A stretch of 47,225 bases of DNA from NCBI RefSeq assembly GCF_003129905.1, contig NZ_QFFM01000026.1, positions 1 through 47,225 on the forward strand, in the 5' to 3' direction. Made by a program: the position numbers and the translations under genes. This DNA is from Bifidobacterium callitrichidarum. Its GTDB lineage: Bacteria > Actinomycetota > Actinomycetes > Actinomycetales > Bifidobacteriaceae. Under the pieces are notes generated by a model. The model saw nothing but the letters and a program-made list of their open reading frames with translations. It searched no databases and was not told the DNA's origin. Shown here piece by piece: positions 19,406-28,500 of the stretch. The stretch's first letter is position 1; each line of letters begins with the position of its first letter.

Positions 19406-20812
19406 ATGGAGTTGAACGAAGTACCCCAGTTGGATCCGCGCGCACTGAAAGCCACGTCTGTCAAAGCCGAAGACGAAAAGGTCGATTCAGGCGAGCCGCA
19501 AGCACTGAAGATCACCGCCGCCAGCTCGAACCCGAAGATGTTCACGCTGCCGTGGCACAAGCCTCTGGCCACCTGGCCCGAGGACCTGCTCGCCAACCTG
19601 CCGCGAGGCATCTCCCGCCACGTGGTGCGTTTCGTGCACGTGGGCGACGAGGTCTACGCCATGAAGGAGATCACCCGTCAGGTGGCTGAGCGAGAGTACG
19701 AGCTGCTGCGTCGTCTGCAGAAGCTCGACCTGCCTACCGTCCAGCCGATCGCCGTGGTCACCGGACGCCGCAATCGCGAAGGCGAGCCGCTGGAGGCGAT
19801 TCTGGTCACCAAGCACCTCAAGTTCTCGCTGCCGTACCGTGCGCTGTTCGCCCGCAATCTGCGTCCGGACACCGCCGAACGACTCATCGATGCCCTTGCC
19901 GTGCTTATGGTCCGTCTGCATCTGGCCGGCTTCTACTGGGGCGACGTGTCCCTCTCGAACGTGCTGTTCCTGCGCGATGCCGACGCCTTCTCCGCCTTCC
20001 TGGTGGACGCCGAGACCGGTGATCTGCACGTGAATCTGACCGAAGGCCAGCGCGAATACGATATCGACCTGGCCCGTACCAACATCATCGGCGAACTTAT
20101 GGATCTGGCCTCCGGCCGCCTCCTGCCGAGCGACTTGGACGAGATCGAGGTCGGCAACCGTCTGGTGGACCGCTACCACTCGCTGTGGAGCGCCCTGACC
20201 GACACGGACAAGTTCGGTCCGGACGAAATGTGGAAGATCGAGCAGCGCGTCAACAAGCTCAACGAGCTCGGCTTCGACGTGGACGAGCTGGAGATGAAGA
20301 CCGCCGAGGACGGCAAGCGTGTGCTGGTCCGTCCGCGCGTGGTGGACGCCGGCTATGCATCCCGCAAGCTGCTGCGCCTCACCGGTCTGGACGTGCAGGA
20401 GAACCAGGCCCGCCGCCTGCTCAACGATCTCGATGCCTACCGTGCTTCCATGTGGCGTGACGACGAGGAGCTGGAGATCGTGGCCACGGACTGGATGCGC
20501 GAGGTCTACGAGCCCACCGTACGCATGATTCCGCGCGAATACCGCTCGCAGATCGAACCCGCCCAGTTCTTCCACGAGGTGCTCACCCACCGCTGGTTCC
20601 TGGCGGAGAAGGCCGGCCATGACGTGCCGATGGGCGAGGCCGTGAAGAGCTACATCGAGAACGTGCTCCCGCAGTACAAGCTCGACAAGAAGGACGTGGA
20701 CGCCCTCAACGCCGAGGCCGACTCCGGCGTGGTGGACGACGAATACACCTACGGCGACGACGGCTACAACCCGGACGACGATCCGGATGCGGCTGTATGG
20801 GCGAGCCGTTAA
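19406..20812 (+). CDS. DUF4032 protein with kinase-like fold
   Basis: With the ATG at 19406 the protein has 468 residues. The N-terminal half resembles lipopolysaccharide-kinase/RIO-like folds: a lysine strand (YAMKEI), a helix glutamate (EREYELLRRLQ), a catalytic-loop-like GFYWGDVSLSNVLF and a metal-site-like LVDAETGDLH in place of DFG. The C-terminal half (about 230-400) matches the actinobacterial DUF4032 domain (PREYRSQIEPAQFFHEVL and HRWFLAEKAGHDV). The last 40 residues are acidic and Tyr-rich. No signal peptide or membrane span is seen, so it is cytoplasmic. The substrate is unknown. An upstream ATG at 19385 is possible, but the -10 box at 19393 would then lie inside the gene. Confidence 0.85.
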   Translation: MELNEVPQLDPRALKATSVKAEDEKVDSGEPQALKITAASSNPKMFTLPWHKPLATWPEDLLANLPRGISRHVVRFVHVGDEVYAMKEITRQVAEREYELLRRLQKLDLPTVQPIAVVTGRRNREGEPLEAILVTKHLKFSLPYRALFARNLRPDTAERLIDALAVLMVRLHLAGFYWGDVSLSNVLFLRDADAFSAFLVDAETGDLHVNLTEGQREYDIDLARTNIIGELMDLASGRLLPSDLDEIEVGNRLVDRYHSLWSALTDTDKFGPDEMWKIEQRVNKLNELGFDVDELEMKTAEDGKRVLVRPRVVDAGYASRKLLRLTGLDVQENQARRLLNDLDAYRASMWRDDEELEIVATDWMREVYEPTVRMIPREYRSQIEPAQFFHEVLTHRWFLAEKAGHDVPMGEAVKSYIENVLPQYKLDKKDVDALNAEADSGVVDDEYTYGDDGYNPDDDPDAAVWASR

Positions 20813-20837
20813 ACGGACAGTCCAGTGGACTGTCCGT
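20813..20837 (+). terminator. Palindrome directly after the DUF4032 gene
   Basis: acggacagtcca and tggactgtccgt form a nearly unbroken 25-bp palindrome starting at the base after the stop codon. No T run follows. ggacagtcc recurs at 20938-20946, and small hairpins (cttgccgtaggcaag, ctcgctgagcgag) lie between, so this may belong to a repeat element as well as end the transcript. Confidence 0.5.
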
Positions 20838-20948
20838 AGACGAGCCCTGAGCGAAGCGATAGCTGAGCGAAGGCAATATTGAGTCTTGCCGTAGGCAAGT
20901 CCTTGATTGCGGGGCTCGCTGAGCGAGTCGTTAAGCAGGACAGTCCGC

Positions 20949-21246
20949 CGAACCGGGGCGATTTTTGCCCCCGGTTCGTCCAATAATCGTTTGACGTGCA
21001 GATGGGGGCAAGAATTCTTGTCCCCATCTTTCGATTTGACTGTTATTGCGGAATCGGGGCAAACGCTATGTCATGCCCTTTGAGATGTTGAATCCAACAT
21101 TGGCTTAATTCCAAGGATTCGCCGGGTTGATGATTTGTCCCCGTGGGCATGTCAATCGTTTGATGCTGCAATGGGGGCGAGGGGCATTGCCCCCATTTCC
21201 GGAAAAACTCTTATTCGTTAAATGGGGGCATGTTATGTTGTCCCCG
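20949..21246. repeat. Array of diverged GC-rich hairpins upstream of the surface-protein operon
   Basis: Four hairpins share a pattern tcgtt(tga)...(a)atgggggc...gccccca(t): 20949-20978 (cgaaccggggc/gcccccggttcg), 21001-21028 (a 28-bp palindrome with one mismatch pair), 21170-21197 (aatgggggc/gcccccatt) and 21221-21246. Units two and three are preceded by aatcgtttga, half of the operator word found downstream. The gap 20838-21334 holds no supported gene. Seven G in a row occur at 21276-21282. Confidence 0.6.
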
Positions 21247-21334
21247 GTTGCGCGGAAATCGGTTTCAAGCCGAATGGGGGGGCGAAATCAGGGGGCTCAG
21301 CTCGCGCTGCCGGTACTTTTTTGCGTTTTGATTC

Positions 21335-21364
21335 GCAAACGTTTGCACTTGCAGTCTACTTTCA
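21335..21364 (+). promoter_or_regulatory. Operator O1 in a conserved 30-bp element
   Basis: GCAAACGTTTGC (21335-21346) is a perfect palindrome of the LacI-family type. The 30 bp from 21335 match 33520-33549 at 26 positions, including the trailing ttgca, tc and actttca. It lies about 40 bp upstream of the -35 box. Confidence 0.7.
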
Positions 21365-21386
21365 TGAAAGCAATGCAAGAAAATCA

Positions 21387-21414
21387 TTGACAAAAATGGC
21401 TTATTAGTTAAGTT
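21387..21414 (+). promoter_or_regulatory. Promoter of the surface-protein and amylase operon
   Basis: A consensus -35 TTGACA (21387-21392) is followed after 16 bp by TAAGTT (21409-21414). Transcription from about 21421 would give a leader of ~110 nt to the ATG at 21532. Confidence 0.6.
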
Positions 21415-21435
21415 TCTGAGGGTAATCACCATTTG

Positions 21436-21447
21436 GCAATCGTTTGC
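21436..21447 (+). promoter_or_regulatory. Operator O2, downstream of the start site
   Basis: GCAATCGTTTGC differs from O1 by one base and equals O3 at 33520-33531. It lies just after the predicted transcription start, 101 bp centre to centre from O1, so both sites flank the promoter. This suits roadblock or DNA-loop repression by a LacI-type protein. Confidence 0.65.
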
Positions 21448-21531
21448 AAAAAGACGAGGGGCTGACGTATTCTGAAATACAGACGACTGAGTGGTATCAA
21501 TCGATGACGTAGTGCCATAGTAGGAGAGAAG

Positions 21532-22503
21532 ATGTTCGTTCAAAGCAGCCAACACCCCCGTTATCCGTTGTTGCGAACGTTGGCATCAATGCTTGTGGTG
21601 ATTGCGATGCTGCTGGCCACTGCAATCGTGGGCGTGCCGGCCGCGCAGGCTGCGAACACCTATGAAATCGGCAGTGCCCAGGCTCCGGTCAACAAGGACG
21701 ACACGGTAATCACTATCGATGGCAAGCCGTACACCACCGGCATGACGGTGAACTACGGCGACCCAGTCAAGATGAAGCTGTATTGGACAATGCCGAATGA
21801 CGTCGATATCCAGGAAGGCGATCAGTTCACCTACGATTTGCCCAAGGGGCTGAACTTCAAGTCCAACGAGACCTACACCATCTACGGCGAAGACGGTGTC
21901 GAACGCGGTACGTTCACCGTCAACGGCAACAAGCTCGTGGCCACCTTCAGCCGAAGGGATACCGGCTCCAACAAAAAGATTTACGTCACCGTCAATGGCA
22001 CCATCACCGAATCGTCCACCGGCAACAACAACGGCGGCAAGGCCAACTTCGAATTCCCCGGCATCGGGCAGCTGGAAGTCAACGTGAACGAGCAGCACAG
22101 CCTGTGGGCACAGAAGAACGGCGCCATCTCCACCGACGACCCCACCGTGTTCGATTTCGTGGTGGAAGTGCACGCCAAAGGCAGCAACAAGAACGTCAAG
22201 CTCGAAGACTCGATGGGTAATCTGCTCAATCTGGTGCCGGATTCGCTCAAGCTGTACACGGATCCGAACTGCACGAAGGAATACACCGGCAAATGGGAAC
22301 ACACGGAGCAGACCGACGCCCATTCCCAACGGGTTCACCGCCAACATCGACCAGATGACCGACGGTCAGGCGCTCTACGCGCGCTACAGCGTGAAGATCA
22401 ACCGTCAGGACGTCATCGACGCGGTCAAGAACGGCAAGGGCGACCTTGTCAAGAACAAGGTCACGTACCACAGCGACGACTACACGAAAAAGCAGACCAC
22501 TGA
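21532..22503 (+). CDS. N-terminal part of giant surface protein (frameshifted)
   Basis: This frame gives the signal peptide and first about 260 residues of a large surface protein. aggagag lies ahead of the ATG. The signal peptide has a hydrophobic core (LVVIAMLLATAIVGV) and AQA-A cleavage near residue 40. Then comes a beta-rich domain of the MSCRAMM adhesin type (GDPVKMKLYWTMPNDVDIQEGD, FTYDLPKGLNF). After about 22317 the frame turns into Arg/His/Gln-rich nonsense and stops at 22503, while the next frame over continues the same protein (IPNGFTANIDQ, then MTDGQALYARY). One extra C in gaCGCCCatt would explain the shift. It is either a real mutation or a sequencing error. Confidence 0.85.
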   Translation: MFVQSSQHPRYPLLRTLASMLVVIAMLLATAIVGVPAAQAANTYEIGSAQAPVNKDDTVITIDGKPYTTGMTVNYGDPVKMKLYWTMPNDVDIQEGDQFTYDLPKGLNFKSNETYTIYGEDGVERGTFTVNGNKLVATFSRRDTGSNKKIYVTVNGTITESSTGNNNGGKANFEFPGIGQLEVNVNEQHSLWAQKNGAISTDDPTVFDFVVEVHAKGSNKNVKLEDSMGNLLNLVPDSLKLYTDPNCTKEYTGKWEHTEQTDAHSQRVHRQHRPDDRRSGALRALQREDQPSGRHRRGQERQGRPCQEQGHVPQRRLHEKADH

Positions 22504-25500
22504 GCAGAGCATCTGGCTGAACGGCAAATGGTCCGTGAAAAAGAACGGCAAGGCCAATACCGTCGATAAGACGGATGAGAAGGGCCAGCCGGTGCTCGGC
22601 AAGGACGGCCAGCCGGTGCAGGTCACCGTGGTCAACTGGACGATTACCGTCAACGCCGGCACGGACGCCGAAGTGCCCAACGCGACGACGATCAAGGACT
22701 CGCTCGGCAGCAACCTCAAGGCCCCGACCGGTGACGTGAAGGTCGTCTACTATGACGATAACTGGCAGCCGCAAGAGACCACGCTGAAGTGGGCCGACCT
22801 GGTCAGCGGCACGGCCAAGCTGCCCAGCAACGGCACGCATCCGTACCGGCAGTACAAGATCACATACTCCACCGAAGTCGAGAATCTGCCCGAGAGCGGC
22901 AGCGGCGACAAGGTCACGGTCAAGAACGACGTGACCGTGACGCCCGGCGACGGCAAGGGCAACGCACTGCCCGGAACCGGCACGGTGACCATCGGCAAGG
23001 ACGCCGTGGATTTGGACAAGAAGTACACCGGCGACGCGAACGCAGACAAGACGCTGGAATGGCTGACCACCTTCACCGCCAAGGACGACTTGCCGGCCGG
23101 CAAGAAGCTGACCGATACGGTCGACGACGACGGCAAGGACCACAAGGATGGTTACGTCAAGCCCGACTGGCAGGTGCTCGATCCGGATGCGAGCAATATC
23201 AAGATCTACACCGACCTTGATAACAAGACGGAGTACACCGGCAGCGTCACCAAGACGGTAGCCGCTGACCGCAAGTCGTTCACGATCACGTTCAACGACG
23301 AGATCAAGAAGAACACCAAGCTATACATCTCGTACACGTCCACCGTGCTCAACGGCACCCCGACCGGCACCACGTTCTACAACACGGCCCGCTTCGTGAA
23401 CAAGGAGGCCACGGACAGCCACAAGCCGGTGGCCGACAACATGGAGAAGTCCAACCTGTCGAACCAGAACGATGGCAACGGCACGCCGATGAGCCGGAAC
23501 ACCATGCGCTGGCAGCTCAAGGTGCACGACATTCCGGACAACGCACAGTCCGTGGTCATCACCGATACGCTGTCCCACGGGGAGAAGGCCCCCGACAACA
23601 ACTGGCAGTACTACGGCGATCACAGCTACATCCCCGGCTCGATGGTGGCCAAGGACTCCAAGGGCAACACGTACACTGGCGTGACCGTCACCGACAACGG
23701 CGACCACACGCTCACGTTCGTCATCGCCAAGGGAAGCAAGGCATTCGAGAAGGCACAGAGCGGCGAACTGCTCATCCAGTACGACACCACGTTCACTGAC
23801 ATCACCGGTGCTCTGGGGCAGCAAGGAAATCTGCTGTACAAGAACGAGGCCATCATCCATATCGATGGCAAGGCACAGCTGCCCGATTATTCGGACATCT
23901 GGGCCAAACCCGGCAACCTGGTCGCCAAGAAGGGCGTCTACGACAAGAAGACCGCGCCGAACATCAACTACACGGTGAACGTGAATCCGGGCGGTTCGAC
24001 CCTGAACAAGGGCAAGTCGCTGACGCTTACCGATACGCTCGGTGAGGCACTCACCCTGCGTATGGACAGTGTGGTCATCACCGACACGAACACCAAGGCC
24101 GAAGTGACCGGTGCGACATACGCATATGATCCGAGCACGCGAAAGATCACGTTCACCGTGCCCGACTCGCGCGCGATCACGATTACCTACAAGGCCACCG
24201 TGCAGCTCAAGCCGGGGCAGGACTTCGGCGATCTCGGCAGTAACACGATCGTGCTCGCCGGCTACGAGAACAACAGCGGTACGGCAACCACCACGCAGAC
24301 CGGCAAGGTCATCGACGCGCAGGGCGGTATCAGCTCCAACCTGTACTCGCTGCAGATCTACAAGTACGCCGATGGCGACGCCACCAAGCCGCTGAACGGC
24401 GCGAAGTTCAAGGTCGAGAAGCTTACTGTGGACATGGACGCCTCCAACGACGCATGGAGTTCGACTGGGACCGAGGTCGTGAATAACGGTTTGCAGTCCG
24501 GTACCACCGGTTACACATCGACGGCAGTTGGCCTGAACGCGGACGTGATTTACCGCGTGACCGAAACGCAGGGGCCTGACGGGTACCAGTACGATCCGAA
24601 GAACCCCGCCACACTGTACGTCGTGTTCCCGGGCGGCCAGCCCAGCGGTCATGAAGCCGCGTTCTATCAGGACAAAACCGTGAACGATACGTCGCTGACC
24701 GTCGCCGCCGCACGCGATGTGACGTTGCAGAACTACCTGTGGTCGGTGAGCAACGCCAGCACCAAGAAGGGCTCGTTCAAGCTCGACAAGAAGGACGAGC
24801 AGGGCAACTGGCTGGCCGGTGCCACGTTCACGCTGACCAAGAACGGCGACTCCTCGTTCGCTGCCCAGACGCAGACGACTGCTGATGGCCAATCGATTGA
24901 GTTCAAGGATCTTACTCCCGGCTCGTACACCCTCACCGAAACCACGGCCCCGGAAGGCTACCAAGCGGTTGACCCGATTGCTGTGACCGTGACGAATGCT
25001 GGCGCGGTCATTATCAACGGCAAGACCGTCTCGTCGGACGATGGCAAGCACCTGACCGTCACCGACCGCTCGAACGTCACTTCAATCCGCGCTCGCAAGG
25101 TGTGGAATGACGATAATAACCGTGACGGCAAGCGCAAGCCGGCCCGGTTCCAGCTGCAGAAGTCGACTGACGTCGGCACGACGTGGACCAACGTTGGCCA
25201 GGAGAAAGTGATCAACGAAAGCACGTCGGACGCGCAAGCCGTGGTCGAATGGACAGATCTGCCTGTGCGCGAGGGTGGCAAGGAAGTCAAGTACCAGGTT
25301 ATTGAGGTGAACGCGGGCGAGGGCGGTTACGATACCACCCGATCTGATCCGGTAACCGGAGCGGACGGCGTGTCGACCACGACGTTCACCAACAAGTACA
25401 CGCCGGAAACCGTCTCGGTGCCCGTCACCAAGGCGTGGAACGACGCGAACAACCAGGACGGCCTGCGCCCGACCGAAATCACCGTGCAGCTGTACGCCAA

Positions 25501-28500
25501 CGGCGTCGCCGTGCCTGACAAGACGCTGACGATCAAGCCTGACGCGGACGGCCACTGGAAGGGCACTTTCGACAACCTGCCGAGGTACGAGAACGGCGCG
25601 CCCATCACATACACCGTGCAGGAAGTCAACCCGACCAAAGGCTACACGGCGACGACCAGCGGCACTGCAACCGATGCGGACGGCATCACCATCACCAACA
25701 CGCACTATCCGACCGATACGAAGATTCGCGTCTCCAAGCGCGACCTCGGTGGCAAGGAAATCAAGGACGCGGAGATGGAGATCGACGGCACGGACGAGGA
25801 CGGCAACAAGGTCACCGAAAAGTGGACCAGCAGCAAGGGCAAGTCGCATGAGGTCGAGCTGAAGCCCGGCACGTACACGCTCACCGAGCTGAAGGCGCCG
25901 AACGGCTACCGCGTGGCCGATCCGATCACGTTCAAGGTCGTGCGTAATGCCGACCAGTCGCTGTCCGTACAGGACGTGAACGGCAATGCTGTGGACGGCA
26001 ACGTCATCGTCATGACCGACATCTATAAGACCACCGATGTGAAGATCTCCAAGGTGAGCCTGACCGGCGGCGTGGGCGAGATCGCCGGCGCGAAGCTCAC
26101 CGTCACCGGCACCACGCTGGCCGGCGAGGCCATCAACCCGATTGAGTGGACCTCCACCGGAAAGAAGCACGAGATCACGCTCGTCCCCGGCACATACACA
26201 CTGCACGAGGCCGAGGCGCCGTCCGGCTACCAGCCGGCGCGCGACATCACCTTCACGGTGAAGCTCAACGGTACGGTGAAGGTCGGCAAGGACACTGCGG
26301 CGGGCAACACCGTCACCATGACCGATGAGCTCAACACCACCAACGTGACCGTCTCCAAGACCGCTGTAGCCGGCGTGGCCGAACTTGCCGGTGCCGAGTT
26401 CAAACTGACCGGCACCACGTTCGAGGGCGATGCGGCACCGTTCGACACCGACGCATTCACGAAGCTTGACGGCGTGACGGTGAAGGAGAACGGTTCGACG
26501 CTGACCTGGACTTCCTCCGCGGACGGTCCGAAGACGTTCCAGCTGCCCAACGGTACGTACCAGCTCACCGAAACCAAGGCCCCGGAAGGCTACGACGTGG
26601 CCGCCAAGCCAATCACGTTCACCGTGGAAAACGGCAAGGTCGTGGTCGATGAGGTGGCCAGTAGCGGCAATGTGGTCCGCGTTGAGGACGCGGTCAAGTC
26701 GTATACGGCCGTGTCCGTCACCAAGCGCTGGGAAGACGGCGGCGCCCAGGACCTGCGCAAGGATGTGACCGTGAAGGCCGTGCTGTACAAGAACGGCGAG
26801 AAGATGACCGGTAAGGAATACAGCGTCGTGCTGGATGACAGCAACAACTGGACTTACGACTGGACCGGTCTGGACGCCAAGGACAACGAAGGCAACGAGA
26901 TCACGTACACCGTGGACGAGGAGCTGTCCGGCGACAACAAAGACGAATACCACGCCTCGATCGTCAAGACGCCGAACGCCAACGGCTACGACGTCGTGAT
27001 GTACAACATCCATCAGCCCGATGCGCGCAACATCGACCTGACCAAGACGTGGAAGGACAACGATAATCAGGACGGCATCCGCCCCGAGGCGATTCAGGTG
27101 ACCGTGACCGGCACCAGCAAGCATCCGAAGGACGGCAGCACGACCGAGACGGAGGAGTACTCCGAGACCATGATCGTCACCACGCTCAAGGTTCCGGATA
27201 ACGCCGACAAGAACACGTGGAAGTGGACGCTCGAGAACCTGCCGAAGAAGAACTCGTACGGCTACGAGTACACGTACTCCGTCAAGGAGACGCCGGTGGC
27301 CGGATACAACGACTTCGACGATTCCGGCGTGTGCACGGTGGATAAACCGACCGGCGATCAGTGCAACGTCACGTTCACGAAAACGTCTGCCGATGCTGAC
27401 GAGAAGACCAACGAGCAGTTCGAGATCACCAATACGCACAAGCCCGAAACCACGGCCGTGACCGTGAGCAAGGTGTGGGACGACGCCCAGAACTTCAACG
27501 GTCAGCGCCCCAAGCAGGTGACCGTCTGGCTGCTGACCAGCCTGTGGAACCAGTCCAACGGCTGGCCCGAGCCGCAGGGTGATCAGTGCGTCGGTGACTT
27601 GGTCGGCGTGAGTTGCGCCGTGCTGACCGCTAAGAACAAGGCAACGACGGGAACCTCAGACGCGACCCAGTCCGATACGACCGACGGTACTGATACCAAC
27701 ACCACTGATCCGGACACCACCGAGTCCGAATCCACGCCGTCCAAGACCGAGCAGACTGGTTCCGAATCGACCGAGCAGTCCCAATCCGGCAAGACCGAGC
27801 AGTCCGGCACCGATCAGTCGGAGACCACGCCGTCCGAGACTGACCAGTCTGATCAATCCGACCAGACCGCATCCGAGCAGTCCGAATCGTCCGATCAGCC
27901 CGCTGACGGCGACGCAACCGCAACGGACCAGACCGACACGGAGACGCCCGCCGGCGAATCGAACGAAACGGATAGCAAGTCCGATGCGACCAAGGCCGCA
28001 ACGGCCGATACGTGGACGTACACGTTCAATAACCTGCCGAAGTACCGCAACGGCAAGCTGCTGCGCTACTCCGTCACCGAAGAGGCCGTGGACGACTACA
28101 CCGCGACGTTCGAGGACACCACGAAGTATCCGACAACGTCGGCCCCGTCCGAAGGCGGCAATACGGACACGTCGGCGACCCAAACGACGACCGGCGAACC
28201 GGAGGCGTACTCCTTCACGCTAAGCAACCGCAACGCGCCGAACAAGACCAACCTCAACGTACGCAAGGCGTGGAACGACAACGACGACAACACCCGTCCT
28301 CGCTCTATCTGGGTGCAGCTCTACGAGAAGAACGTCAGCACCACGTCCGCCGTGTTCGCCAACGTTACGACCGCGCCAAAGATCACCAACACCGACACCA
28401 GCAACCTGACCGCCGTCGGAGAACCGGTCGAACTGAACGAGAGCAACAACTGGGCGTATACGTTCACCATCAGCAAGCACAAGCAGTACGAGGTGCGCGA

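Noticed and set aside
20949..21246. CRISPR array
   Set aside because: The repeated units are self-complementary, diverged and unevenly spaced, with no constant repeat-spacer pattern and no cas genes.
21276..21282. G7 tract as a phase-variation switch
   Set aside because: It lies about 105 bp upstream of the promoter and is outside any coding frame; a length change there has no clear effect. No longer homopolymer is found in the surface-protein genes.
21127..21390. Small open frame of 87 codons upstream of the surface protein
   Set aside because: No ribosome site, runs through the hairpin array and operator, and encodes no recognisable protein.
25082..27439. A 785-codon antisense frame in the Cna_B protein gene
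   Set aside because: Its repeats only mirror the Cna_B repeats of the plus strand.
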